A DNA stretch of 64,000 nucleotides from a bacterium (lineage in GTDB: Bacteria; Actinomycetota; Acidimicrobiia; Spongiisociales; JAENVV01), in NCBI GenBank assembly GCA_024641305.1, contig JAHEDI010000012.1, positions 1 through 64,000 on the forward strand, read 5' to 3'. Shown in pieces: positions 8,709 to 17,680 of the stretch (its first letter is position 1; every line of letters begins with the position of its first letter). A program made the position numbers and the translations under genes. The notes under the pieces are model-generated. The model searched no databases. It was not told the DNA's origin and saw only the letters and a list, made by a program, of their open reading frames with translations.

Positions 8709-8809
8709 GCTCTAACCCCCTATGGTTTGTCGGAGAGCACCTCGAACCCTAGGCCTAGCCGCTGAATGATCCCCGAGATTCGGAGCTTTTTTTCGCCTGT
8801 TGGCGGCAC

Positions 8810-11038
8810 TTAGCGCAGGTGGTCGCCGCGATGCAGCATGGCTACCGCCTCGGCGCGATTGACAGAGCGGGTGGAGCAAAACCGGTCGTTGGTTGGCGGG
8901 TTACATCCCCTGGTCAAACCAGATGCCGCGAGTGCATCTATATCGGCCTCGAAGCTCGAACCGTCGTCATCGACAAAGCGATCGGTTCCCGGGGCCAGAT
9001 CCAGTGACCGTCGCAACAGGGCGGCCCATTGCCCCCGGCTCAGAGGATAGTCGGGACAGAACCTTCGAGGACCACAGCCGAACGTGATGCCCGCCGCCGC
9101 AAGGGCGTTGATGTCCGCCTCGAAGCGGTGGTTGTCATCGTCAGAGAAGCTGTCGGGCCCATCGCCGAGCTTCAACCAGCGCCGCAGGAAGGCAGCCGCC
9201 TCGCCCCGGGTGATGGGCCGTCCGGGGCAAAACTGGGTGGGCGCACATCCAGACGTCAGGCCAGTGGCCGACGCCCAGGCAACATCCATAACGAAGACGG
9301 ACAGTTCGGTGTCTGTGAAGTTCGTTCCGACGAACACGTTGACCGGGTCAGAGCTGACGGCCGCCACGCCATCGTCGACGAAGGCTTTCACGACGTGGAC
9401 ACCCCGCTCGAATAGCTGGGAGCCCACCCGGTCGATCGGATAGCCATCTGCCCGCCAGGTCACCGTCAAGGAATCTCCGTCGGGATCGACGGTTGTGGCG
9501 GCGAGTGCCAGCGCGAGGGGAGCGACCCCCAGGGTCGGGCTTACCTTGACGTCAATCGTCGGCCGGCCATTCAGGTCGAGGATCAAGTTGGCAGTTCCCG
9601 TCAGGCCGTCATCGTCGACGAGATCAAGCGTGACGACATGGGGATCCGAATCGAGGACCTCGACCTTGATCGTGGTTGCGGTCGAGATGACCTTATCGTC
9701 GACGCTCCAACTGAAGCGGGTGATCGAACCGAGCGGGTCGTAGGACCCACTCCCGTCGAGGGTTACCGTGGCGGGAACCGTGGCGTCTGTCGAGGACGTC
9801 GAGATGTTGGCGACCGGCCCGGTGGCGGCAAAAACCGTTGCACCGGCGTTCAGGCGCCCGCCCGTCTTTGTCTTGCCTGTCAGAGACGGGAGCGAATCAA
9901 CTCCCGCCAGGATCAGATCGATGACCTCTTCCGGTGGCCTGCCCGGGCGGATAGATAGGACCAATCCCGCCACCCCGGCGACAAGTGGCGCCGAGAACGA
10001 GGTTCCCGAGGCGTTGGCCCATCCACCGATTGACGTGGTGAGTACATTATCCCCAGGCGCCGCCAGGTCGACTGTCACGGGACCATAGTTCGAGAAGTCA
10101 CTCAGTTGATCGAAGTCGTCGGTGGACGCCACCGACAGGATGTTGGGCAGGTCGAACCCGGCCGGAAAGAACGGGTTCGGATCGCTATTGGCAGCCGAGT
10201 TACCTGCGGCCGCCGTGACAAGCACGTCTGGACCGGCGGTGAGTTCGTCGCGGAGCGGGTCGAAGTAGGGGCCGCTCCCGCCGAGAGACAGGTTGATGAT
10301 GTCGGCGCCATTGTTGCGGGCGTAAGCCACGGCGGCCACGAGGGTGCTGATGGGACATCCGGGGCTGCATGCTCGCAACGGCATGATGGTGGTCTGGGGA
10401 GCTATCCCGACCGTGCCGACCCCGTTGAGGCTGGCCGCAGCCATCCCCGCGACGGCGGTCCCATGACCGTATTCGTCGTTGGGAGAATCGTCGGAGGCGG
10501 AGAAATCCCACCCGTTCACGTCATCGATGTAGCCGTTCTGGTCATCATCGATCCCGTTGCCGGGTATCTCGCCGGGGTTGACCCACAAGCGACCGGCCAG
10601 GTCGGGGTGGTCGAGATCAACACCGGTGTCGATGATGGCGATGACCACGGAAGGGTCGCCCCGGGTGAATCCCCAAGCTGCGTCGGCGTCGATGTCGGCG
10701 TCGACCGTGCCTCCCGTCTGACCGGTGTTCTCAAGAGCCCATTGATCGGGAAACATGGGATCGCCCGCCAACTCGACGATTCGGTTCGGAATGACCAATG
10801 CATCCAGGTGGCGGCTGAGAGCGGCCGCCCGTGATGTCGTGAATCCGCCAGTCGCGTCGTCTATCAAATACCACCCGTTGGAAAGGGCCTCCATGTCCGA
10901 CGTGACGACTCCTGGATTCCGCACGAGAAACTCCCCGGGTACCACCTCAAACCCTGGCTCGGCTTGTACCGAACGTGCCGGGGTGACAGAGGCGGCCGTG
11001 ATCATGGCGACTATGACTGCAGCAGTGGTCCCCCTCAT
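8810..11038 (-). CDS. Secreted subtilisin-like serine protease with SLH-like tail
   Basis: This 742-residue protein has a signal peptide (about residues 1-26), a propeptide-like region (to about 95) and a peptidase S8 domain. The catalytic triad is visible: Asp137 in IIDTGVDLDHP, His192 in YGHGTAVAGMAA and Ser347 in ASGTSFSAPLVAGVAGLV, with oxyanion Asn in AAAGNSA. Two PKD/Ig-like domains follow (about 410-580). The C-terminus has three SLH-like repeats (about 590-742), each with a GC...FC cysteine pair (GCAPTQFCPG, GCGPRRFCPD, GCNPPTNDRFC). The enzyme is likely a surface-attached extracellular protease. No Shine-Dalgarno is obvious at the ATG. The same repeat occurs once in the next gene downstream. 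Confidence 0.92.
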   Translation of the reverse strand: MRGTTAAVIVAMITAASVTPARSVQAEPGFEVVPGEFLVRNPGVVTSDMEALSNGWYLIDDATGGFTTSRAAALSRHLDALVIPNRIVELAGDPMFPDQWALENTGQTGGTVDADIDADAAWGFTRGDPSVVIAIIDTGVDLDHPDLAGRLWVNPGEIPGNGIDDDQNGYIDDVNGWDFSASDDSPNDEYGHGTAVAGMAAASLNGVGTVGIAPQTTIMPLRACSPGCPISTLVAAVAYARNNGADIINLSLGGSGPYFDPLRDELTAGPDVLVTAAAGNSAANSDPNPFFPAGFDLPNILSVASTDDFDQLSDFSNYGPVTVDLAAPGDNVLTTSIGGWANASGTSFSAPLVAGVAGLVLSIRPGRPPEEVIDLILAGVDSLPSLTGKTKTGGRLNAGATVFAATGPVANISTSSTDATVPATVTLDGSGSYDPLGSITRFSWSVDDKVISTATTIKVEVLDSDPHVVTLDLVDDDGLTGTANLILDLNGRPTIDVKVSPTLGVAPLALALAATTVDPDGDSLTVTWRADGYPIDRVGSQLFERGVHVVKAFVDDGVAAVSSDPVNVFVGTNFTDTELSVFVMDVAWASATGLTSGCAPTQFCPGRPITRGEAAAFLRRWLKLGDGPDSFSDDDNHRFEADINALAAAGITFGCGPRRFCPDYPLSRGQWAALLRRSLDLAPGTDRFVDDDGSSFEADIDALAASGLTRGCNPPTNDRFCSTRSVNRAEAVAMLHRGDHLR

Positions 11039-11092
11039 CGTGGTCAGTATGGTCGACTCATGCGGGGGTTGTGAACGTCCGCGAACACTCGC

Positions 11093-12760
11093 CTAGGTGG
11101 TCGGGCTGTCCGCCGGTCGTTTGCTGGGTACCGTGAGGATGAATCTACTGCCGTCCGCCGCGGCCCGGTAGACCAGGTTGCCGCCCATTAGATGGGAGAG
11201 ATGGCGGGAGACCGACAGCCCGAGACCCATCGAAGCCGTAACTGCTTTTGGAGCGTGGGCGGTCACGAACGAATCAAAAATCTTTTCTGCCATCTCGGGC
11301 GGGACGCCTGGACCATCGTCAGAGACCATGACGGATGCGAATTCGGGATCTTGAATGATCTCGATCCACCGGTTCTTGCCGCCGTATCGTTCGGCATTCG
11401 TCACGAGGTTGCGGACAATCTGGCGGAATCTGACCGGGTCCACGTAGCCAGTGACGTCGCCGGCGTGATCGACACGCATCCTCTGCCCCAACTCGTTGAG
11501 GGTCTCTCGAACGAGCGTCGGGAGGTCGCATGGAGTGGCTGAGACGGCGAGGGCTCCCAGATCGGCTCGGGCTGAAACCAGCAGGTCTTCGACGATGTGG
11601 GCCATTTCCTGGCTTTGCTCGACGATGACCTGAAGCAGGTCGGACTTCTCGCGTTGGCTCATTTCGGCGGAGTCGTGGGCCAGCTCGGTGGCGAACCCGA
11701 GGACGGCAGTGAGCGGTGTCCGAAGCTCGTGGCTGATGGCCGCGACGAATTCATCCTTCGACCGGTTCAACTCCGATAGCGCGTCTCGTTGCTCGACCAA
11801 CTCAGAGATGTCCGTAATTGCCACGAACGTCGTGTTGGTTGTTTCCTGTAAGGGGGCCACCCACCTGACGGCACCTACGACATCTGGATCGGTTTTGATG
11901 AGTACCGAGTTGTCGATTTGGTCTTCGCCGTTCCAGATCGCCTCCAGCTCGGAGAGATAAGACTCGAAGTTGCGGCCGTCGGCTTCGATCGGTTGGAGGC
12001 TCCCCAACAGCGTCGCCCGGTCCGTACCGAAAGAGGTCTCTGCGGCCTGGTTGAGGTCGAGCACGGTTATCAGACTCATGAGTCTGGCCAATTCGCCAGG
12101 GGTTGCTAAGACGTGGCTGCGAATGTCCGATACGCCCTCGTGCCGCAGACGATCAAATTCTGCAAGCAGTCCGGAGAAATCGTCCTCGAAGATTGGTATG
12201 GGTAGTTGATTCATCACGGCCCGATATTGCCCGAGGCGCGCATCCGACAATGCTGCCGATTCCTTCACGTTGATGAGAAAGAAGCTTCCCAGAGTGAAGA
12301 CGGCGACTGCGGTGAACGCGTTTAGCGGGCCACTCCCATCGTCGCGACCCCAATACAGCATAAGTGCCGCCATGAACATCGAATAGCCAACCATGAACGG
12401 AACCTGTCTCACTGGCGAATAAACCGCCATGATTGATCCAATCATCACGAGGACGATTGCCGCCGGCAGGTCCGTGACGTGAACGCCGAATGAGCTGTGA
12501 ACCACCGCTGCGGCCAAGGCCGTGAGTCCCAGGGAGATATCGGCCCGGTGCCGGTTCTGAGCCAGGAGACTGACGTTCACGAGAACGATCGCCAGGGGTG
12601 CAATGAGCACCCAAAGACTCCCGGGTTCGTCGACTAAATGGGTCCCGACGATGATCGCTGGAATCGCCAGGGCAGCCAAAACCGTCTCGATCCATATGAA
12701 TCGACGCCCAAGGTGCTCGATTGAGTCGCCGCCCTGGCCGGCGGCTCGTTCCCTTGTCAT
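11093..12760 (-). CDS. Membrane sensor histidine kinase (orphan)
   Basis: The ATG of MTRERAAGQG was chosen over a TTG three codons upstream. The protein has 555 residues. Five or six membrane helices occupy about residues 20-165, then a linker and a PAS-like region (about 180-325, ending TFVAITDISELVEQRDALSEL). The HisKA domain has the phospho-acceptor in ISHELRTPLTAVLGF (about residue 345). The HATPase domain has NLVTNAERYGG (N box), SDDGPGVPPEMA (G1) and MGLGLSVSRHL (G2). All catalytic boxes look intact. No response regulator is adjacent, so its partner is encoded elsewhere. The signal is unknown. Confidence 0.92.
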   Translation of the reverse strand: MTRERAAGQGGDSIEHLGRRFIWIETVLAALAIPAIIVGTHLVDEPGSLWVLIAPLAIVLVNVSLLAQNRHRADISLGLTALAAAVVHSSFGVHVTDLPAAIVLVMIGSIMAVYSPVRQVPFMVGYSMFMAALMLYWGRDDGSGPLNAFTAVAVFTLGSFFLINVKESAALSDARLGQYRAVMNQLPIPIFEDDFSGLLAEFDRLRHEGVSDIRSHVLATPGELARLMSLITVLDLNQAAETSFGTDRATLLGSLQPIEADGRNFESYLSELEAIWNGEDQIDNSVLIKTDPDVVGAVRWVAPLQETTNTTFVAITDISELVEQRDALSELNRSKDEFVAAISHELRTPLTAVLGFATELAHDSAEMSQREKSDLLQVIVEQSQEMAHIVEDLLVSARADLGALAVSATPCDLPTLVRETLNELGQRMRVDHAGDVTGYVDPVRFRQIVRNLVTNAERYGGKNRWIEIIQDPEFASVMVSDDGPGVPPEMAEKIFDSFVTAHAPKAVTASMGLGLSVSRHLSHLMGGNLVYRAAADGSRFILTVPSKRPADSPTT

Positions 12761-12986
12761 GTGAAACAAACTCTAGCTGCCACCTATCAAGTTTCTGGGT
12801 CGCCTGGCGACGTGGCAACCCCACATTGGCGGCATCAGACTCGATGGCATTGAGGCAGAAGGTCAAGCGGCCAGGGTTGGTCCGAGGCCAGCCCTCAGCG
12901 CGTTGTCTGCGCTGCTGATGGTTTTTCTCGCGGTAATCGGCGACGGTGACGAGAGGCGGCCGGGTCGGCTCGGACGCAGAAGAGAC

Positions 12987-13682
12987 CTACGAGGGAGATG
13001 CGTTTTCGACCAGGTCGAGGGCCACTTCGAGCGTACGGTGGGTGATGCTGAGATGTTCGATGGATGCTTCGATGACAGCGTCCAGGTCCCGATTTCGCAG
13101 GGCTTCGAGAATCTCGCTGTGTCCATTGGCGGCGCGCTCTCGATGCTGTTCGTCCTGATTCAGGGCTGCACTGACATACATAACCCACGGTGCCGTCAAC
13201 GTTTCAAGGATTCCCAATAGCCGGGGGGCTGCAGCCTTTTCGAACAGAAGGCGGTGAAAACGATCGTTGAGCTGAACGAATTCCGACGTGGAGCTAGCGG
13301 TACCAATGTTGTGATGCACGGCCTCGATCTCGTCGATGAGTTCGTCGGTCACGTGAGGCCAGGCCCGACGAATCGCCTCAGGCTCGAGGATGGTTCGGAG
13401 TCTGAGAATCTCTTCCAGCTCACCGAACTCCAGTTCGTGGACGATTCCACCTCGATGCGGATCCAACTTGATCAGTCCCTCGGCCGCCAGGTCGCGAAGG
13501 GCTTCACGCACCGGGGTGGTGGACACCCCCATGGTCGAGGCAATGTCCGCTTGCACGAGCCGGGTACCGCCCGTCAATTTCCCGTCAAGGATGGCCTTTC
13601 GGAGGGTTGAATACACGTATTCGTGCATCGTCCGACGACCGGGGATTGGGCCATCGAATAGTCCGGATAGTTCGTTGGTCAT
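12987..13682 (-). CDS. GntR-family regulator, FCD type
   Basis: A 231-residue regulator. The ATG at 13682 is set by AGGGAGGTGG eight bases upstream; a GTG four codons earlier would overlap that site. The N-terminal winged helix (about residues 17-80: EYVYSTLRKAILDGKLTGGTR and ADIASTMGVSTTPVREALRDL) is typical GntR. The C-terminal FCD domain (about 90-215) has the usual metal/effector positions (LRTILEPEAIR, LNDRFHRLLFE, NGHSEILEALRNRD). It is the last gene of the ABC importer operon, 32 bases after the ATPase, so it probably senses the imported compound or a metabolite and controls that operon. I propose that it also controls the other sites with the TATATNATGYAANA motif. Confidence 0.92.
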   Translation of the reverse strand: MTNELSGLFDGPIPGRRTMHEYVYSTLRKAILDGKLTGGTRLVQADIASTMGVSTTPVREALRDLAAEGLIKLDPHRGGIVHELEFGELEEILRLRTILEPEAIRRAWPHVTDELIDEIEAVHHNIGTASSTSEFVQLNDRFHRLLFEKAAAPRLLGILETLTAPWVMYVSAALNQDEQHRERAANGHSEILEALRNRDLDAVIEASIEHLSITHRTLEVALDLVENASPS

Positions 13683-13714
13683 TGTTGGTCCCACCTCCCT
13701 GTCTGTTGCTTCGG

Positions 13715-14455
13715 CTAGGTAGCCACCAGGTCGAGTTCCTCGAATTTCTTGAGGACGTTCGCTTTGGCGATTGCCACCTGCTCATCCGAAGGATCCCGTG
13801 GAAACGGGAGATCCACCTGGATGTCGTCCTTGAGCACGCCACCCTTGGCAAACACGAGAATCCGGTTGGATAGTTCGACGGCTTCGCCGACGTCGTGGGT
13901 AACGAAGATGATGGTTTTGTTGGTGGCCTTCCACATTTCGTGCAGCTCCCGGCGCAGCGATCGGGCGGTGATGGCATCGAGGTGGCTGAACGGCTCGTCC
14001 ATGAACATGACATCTGGTTCGACCGAGAAGGCCCGGGCGATGCCGACCCTCTGCTGCATGCCACCGGACAGTTCTCCCGGATATTTGTTGCCCTTGTCGC
14101 CGAGATGGACCATGTCCAAATACTTCTGACACCTTGCTCTTACCGCGTCGGTTACTTCCTCCTGGACGAACAACAGGTTGTCCATCACCGTTCGCCACGG
14201 CAACAGCCGGGCGGCCTGAAATACATAGCCAGGAAGGGCGGCGTGACCTTTGTTCGTGATGCTGACCGTTCCAGACGTCGGGGTCTCGATCTCGCTGAGG
14301 ATGTTGAGCAATGTCGACTTGCCGCAGCCCGAAGGGCCGACGATCGAGACAAAGACGTCACCCTCGATCTCGAGATTGACGTCCACGAGGGCAACGACCT
14401 TGTCGTCGCCTACGCCGAACTCCTTGTGAAGGTTCTTGATCTTGATTTCTGCCAT
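13715..14455 (-). CDS. ABC importer ATPase (nitrate/sulfonate/taurine type)
   Basis: A 246-residue ATP-binding subunit with all motifs intact: Walker A GPSGCGKST (residues 40-48), Q-loop in FQAARLLPWRTV, signature LSGGMQQRVGIARAF, Walker B VMFMDEPFSHLD and switch histidine in FVTHDVGEAVE. The PWRTV motif after the Q-loop is characteristic of the SsuB/NrtD/TauB group. It follows the first permease by 12 bases, with AGGAG upstream of the ATG. With the two permeases and the lipoprotein it forms an importer for an organic anion. The substrate is not evident from sequence. Confidence 0.93.
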   Translation of the reverse strand: MAEIKIKNLHKEFGVGDDKVVALVDVNLEIEGDVFVSIVGPSGCGKSTLLNILSEIETPTSGTVSITNKGHAALPGYVFQAARLLPWRTVMDNLLFVQEEVTDAVRARCQKYLDMVHLGDKGNKYPGELSGGMQQRVGIARAFSVEPDVMFMDEPFSHLDAITARSLRRELHEMWKATNKTIIFVTHDVGEAVELSNRILVFAKGGVLKDDIQVDLPFPRDPSDEQVAIAKANVLKKFEELDLVAT

Positions 14456-14467
14456 ACGTTTTCGCTC

Positions 14468-15406
14468 CTAGATCTGTGCCGCGGCCGTTGCGCTGGCTGC
14501 GTCGTCGGGTCCGTCAAAAAGGGCTTCTACGAGCGCAACGTCGGTGGTCTTGGGCCGCCACTTGAACACACGGTTGGAAATCTTCTCGAAAACCAACTTC
14601 TCCAGCAGCAACGCAAAGATCACGAAGAAGAAGGCATACCCGATGATGCCGTGCGCCCGGTGGGCGTCGTAGTAGAACTTGATCGTCCAGCCCGCCCCGT
14701 CTTGGCCTGAGAACACTTCGGCGATTACCAGACCCTTCCAACCAATCGAGAACGCGTATCGAATGGCCGCGAAGAAGAAAGGCATCAGCGAGGGTATTAA
14801 CACGTGACGGGTAGCCCGATTCCGGGGAACCTTGAAGGCGTTTGCCATGTCGAACAACTCACGGGGCGTGTTGCGAACGCCCTCCCGAACGTTCACGATC
14901 ACGAAGGGGATGCCGGTCAGGACCACCGTGACGATCGGTGAGCGATTACCCATTCCAAAGATCAAACCGGTGAAGAGTGCCCAGGCGAGTGCCGGCATCG
15001 CCAGGAGCGCCATCACCCAGTCATGGAAGAATGCGTCAACCGCTTTGGAGAGGCCCATTGCCAGTCCAATGATCGTTCCGATCACCATGGCAATGACGAA
15101 CCCTGATCCCAACCGGAGTAGTGACCGTCCGAAAGTCAGGTAGAGGTTTTCGCGGGTAATGGCTTGTTTGCCTTCGACGAAGGGGTTGATGATCTCTCCC
15201 CACATCATGTCGACGACTTCCATCGGAGTGGGGAGAACGTCGACCGCGAATGGCCAGATTCTCCGAATGACCTGCATCCCGACCTGCCAGAACAGGAGGA
15301 TGGTTATCGGGAAAAGGACCCTGGGTATCCAGGTCGACCTCTTCCACCGAGTTACCAGGGAGACCGGTTTGGTCGATTTTGGAAGCTGAGCGGTTGCAGT
15401 GGTCAT
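14468..15406 (-). CDS. ABC importer permease 1
   Basis: This 312-residue permease starts at the ATG of MTTATAQLPKS, directly preceded by GAGAGGAAGAAG; a longer frame exists but overlaps the upstream permease. Six membrane helices of the BPD_transp_1 type are visible, with the cytoplasmic EAA-like loop VRNTPRELFDMANAFKVPR followed by the helix of the coupling region. It is homologous to SsuC/TauC/NrtB. It is 10 bases downstream of permease 2, so the pair is co-translated. The two permeases differ in sequence and could form a heterodimer, or two homodimers each with its own ATPase. Confidence 0.9.
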   Translation of the reverse strand: MTTATAQLPKSTKPVSLVTRWKRSTWIPRVLFPITILLFWQVGMQVIRRIWPFAVDVLPTPMEVVDMMWGEIINPFVEGKQAITRENLYLTFGRSLLRLGSGFVIAMVIGTIIGLAMGLSKAVDAFFHDWVMALLAMPALAWALFTGLIFGMGNRSPIVTVVLTGIPFVIVNVREGVRNTPRELFDMANAFKVPRNRATRHVLIPSLMPFFFAAIRYAFSIGWKGLVIAEVFSGQDGAGWTIKFYYDAHRAHGIIGYAFFFVIFALLLEKLVFEKISNRVFKWRPKTTDVALVEALFDGPDDAASATAAAQI

Positions 15407-15416
15407 CTTCTTCCTC

Positions 15417-16250
15417 TCATGTTGCTGCAACCCCCTGGCGCCAACGGAAGTAGCGGTTCTCAAATGCCTGAAGTACGACCTTTTCCAAGAACAGGGCGAA
15501 CAAGAAGAATGCCAGGATCCATGTGAGGAATTCGTCCATCTGGAACAGTTGACTGCTGGTCCGCATTTCGAACCCGATACCCCGACCTGAGGAAAAGATC
15601 TCAGTCAGGACTGTGACTTTCCAGGCGATCGAGAATCCAAACCGGACGCCCGTGAACAGGTAGGGCGCCAGATGGGGAAGGACAATGTGGCGGTTCCTTC
15701 CGATCACGTCGACCCGAAAAGCTTTGCCCATGTCGACGAGATCCTTGGGCAGGGATTTGACACCCTCGTAGACGTTGACGCTAACAAGGGCGAATGTGGT
15801 CAAAACAATGGTGATGATCGGGCCGGCGATCCGGTTTCCGAAGATGATGGCCGTAATGAGCGCCCAGATGAGGCCGGGGGCGGTCAGGCTGATGAGCGTG
15901 GCGTCCCGGAAAAAGGCCTCCCACCATCGGTTCTGAGAAATCAAACCGATGAACAAGCCGATGATGAATGAGAGCCCAAAACCAACCGCGATTCGGAAGG
16001 TGGTGGCCTGGAAGGCGTCAAGCATTTTGCCGCCTGCCCAGAGCTCACCAAACGTCTTGATGATTCGTGTCGGGCCAGGCAGGAGGGCTTCTTCAAGGAT
16101 CCGGCCGGAACCATATTCCCAGACGCCAAGGAAGAAGATATAACCGAGGATCCGCCAGAACCATCTCTGGACAAGCTCTTTGCGTCGCGCCTGTTGGGCG
16201 ACCTGCTCTTCGGTCGTATGTTGGATGTCTGGGTCGGTGGCGGCTACCAC
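15417..16250 (-). CDS. ABC importer permease 2
   Basis: A 277-residue permease starting at GTG, with AAGGAG ten bases upstream. The family is SsuC/TauC-like: about six helices, with an EAA-type loop VYEGVKSLPKDLVDMGKAFRVD and the PGLIWALITAIIFGN helix. It is the first permease after the binding-protein gene, separated from it by a 78-base spacer with a very stable hairpin. The N-terminus carries a short charged cytoplasmic extension (about 30 residues). Confidence 0.9.
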   Translation of the reverse strand: MVAATDPDIQHTTEEQVAQQARRKELVQRWFWRILGYIFFLGVWEYGSGRILEEALLPGPTRIIKTFGELWAGGKMLDAFQATTFRIAVGFGLSFIIGLFIGLISQNRWWEAFFRDATLISLTAPGLIWALITAIIFGNRIAGPIITIVLTTFALVSVNVYEGVKSLPKDLVDMGKAFRVDVIGRNRHIVLPHLAPYLFTGVRFGFSIAWKVTVLTEIFSSGRGIGFEMRTSSQLFQMDEFLTWILAFFLFALFLEKVVLQAFENRYFRWRQGVAAT

Positions 16251-16277
16251 TAGCGATTGCTCCTTGGTTAGACGATG

Positions 16278-16314
16278 GAGGTGCCGGGCGGGTTAATACC
16301 GCGCCCGGCACCTC
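16278..16314 (-). promoter_or_regulatory. Stable hairpin between binding protein and permease genes
   Basis: GAGGTGCCGGGCG (16278-16290) is perfectly complementary to 16302-16314, with an inner GGT/ACC pairing around TAAT. It starts 13 bases after the binding-protein stop codon on the minus strand. Such elements commonly protect the binding-protein mRNA or partly end transcription, giving more binding protein than permease. Confidence 0.65.
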
Positions 16315-16327
16315 TACTGTTACCGGG

Positions 16328-17527
16328 TTACGGCGCGATCGGGTCGAAGCGAGGCATCGTCCAGTCGGCCGGTAGTACGTTCGGGTTGTCCGGGTCTAGT
16401 TCAGTCATCAGGTTATAGATGAGGACTTCGGCATCGATCCAGTCCTGGTCCATGTACACGGAGTCAACGAACCAGTCGTTGGGTCCCGCCATGAAGTCGA
16501 TCATCCAGGCGATGTCCTCGTCGCTCTCAACCGCGAAATGCTGCGGATAGGAAGCGACGATTTCGGCCTTGTTCTGAACCCAGAGGTCGATCCCCGTCTG
16601 CCACAACTGGAGGAAGGCCTTGGCCTCGGCCGGATGGTTGTCGTACCACTCTTCGGTAGCCGTGAACAGGTTCGACATGACATGGTTCTGGCCGTCGTCG
16701 ATCCCTGAGAAGGTTCGGTAGAGCTGGAACGGCATCTGACCGTCATACATCAACTCGATCTCACCAGTCCGCAGATAGGGAGCGGCCGCTTCAGGGATGA
16801 TCACTGCCACTTCGCAGTCGCCGCGAAGCAGGTTCACAGGGTTGACGAAGTGATCGTTGACGATCAGGTTGAAGTCACCGCCACCGACGCGATAGTCGAG
16901 TCCATGCAACTGCTGGGCAGCCACCGTCCAGAATCCGGTATTCGACACAGGACTGCTGACGCAGATGTTCGAGCCAAGCGGAACGTCGGCCAGCGTCTGA
17001 TAGGGATCACCAGCCCGTTTCATCATCGGCGAACGCTGGAAGTTGTACTTCCCGAACGTGACCGTTCGAATCGAAGTCTCGGACTCAAGCACCGGAATCT
17101 CCTGGGTACCCATCGAGACGATGTCACCATGACCGCCGGCAAAGTACGTGAACTCATCCCACGTCGAGCTCGTGACGATGCGGATATTGTTGGCTTCTTC
17201 CCAGGTCGCCAGAACGGCCGTATCAGTCAGGTAGTCCCAGACCGGATCCGGGGCGAAAGCGAACCGAATGACGCTGGCTGGCTGGTTTGCGTCAACAGCC
17301 GGAGCTCCGGCATTTGCCACCGCGTCTGCGGCATCTTTGATCGCCTGATCGGCGGCGGCTTGGGCTGCCTCAGCGGCGGCTTGGGCGGCGGCTGCGTCAT
17401 CGAGGGCTGCTTGTAGTTCTTCTGCGGTGACCCCGTCTGCTGCGGGAGTGTCTCCCGATCCGCACGCCGATAGCACCATCGCTAACAACGTAAATAGGGC
17501 GAGCCACTTTATGGTCTTTCGCTTCAC
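16328..17527 (-). CDS. ABC importer substrate-binding lipoprotein
   Basis: A 399-residue protein with a GTG start and an excellent AAGGAGGAG upstream. The lipoprotein signal ends in lipobox VLSAC (Cys about residue 22). An unusual Ala-rich coiled-coil segment (about 32-80: AALDDAAAAQAAAEAAQAAAD) then separates the lipid anchor from the binding domain, which has the NMT1/SsuA-like fold pattern (ASVIRFAFAPDPVW, GHGDIVSMGTQEIPVLE, VPLGSNICVSSPVSNTG). The binding domain should catch a small organic anion outside the membrane. It is the first gene of the importer operon, which ends in the GntR regulator. The coiled coil may be a cell-wall spacer. Confidence 0.9.
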   Translation of the reverse strand: MKRKTIKWLALFTLLAMVLSACGSGDTPAADGVTAEELQAALDDAAAAQAAAEAAQAAADQAIKDAADAVANAGAPAVDANQPASVIRFAFAPDPVWDYLTDTAVLATWEEANNIRIVTSSTWDEFTYFAGGHGDIVSMGTQEIPVLESETSIRTVTFGKYNFQRSPMMKRAGDPYQTLADVPLGSNICVSSPVSNTGFWTVAAQQLHGLDYRVGGGDFNLIVNDHFVNPVNLLRGDCEVAVIIPEAAAPYLRTGEIELMYDGQMPFQLYRTFSGIDDGQNHVMSNLFTATEEWYDNHPAEAKAFLQLWQTGIDLWVQNKAEIVASYPQHFAVESDEDIAWMIDFMAGPNDWFVDSVYMDQDWIDAEVLIYNLMTELDPDNPNVLPADWTMPRFDPIAP

Positions 17528-17618
17528 CAGTTCTCCTCCTTGGCTGCGTATACAGGACTCAGCTCACGACCTCGCGTCTTCATATCTGACGTCTGTCGCT
17601 CCGAGCCTCGATCGTGCA

Positions 17619-17632
17619 ATATACATGAAATA
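17619..17632 (-). promoter_or_regulatory. Operator-like site g (ABC importer / second ATPase)
   Basis: Read on the minus strand, TATTTCATGTATAT matches the recurring 14-mer with two to three deviations, and keeps the preceding CC. It lies between the divergent binding-protein gene (start 17527) and the second ATPase gene (start 17681). The downstream operon encodes the GntR/FCD regulator, so the site would give autoregulation. Confidence 0.45.
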
Positions 17633-17680
17633 GGATATGCGTGTCCCGTTAGGCGACATGTTTTCGAAAGGAGATCTGGA

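Noticed and set aside
8787..8793. A run of seven T, suggesting an intrinsic terminator.
   Set aside because: The only stem before it (CCGA-GAT-TCGG) has four pairs, points to the plus strand, and no plus-strand gene ends there.
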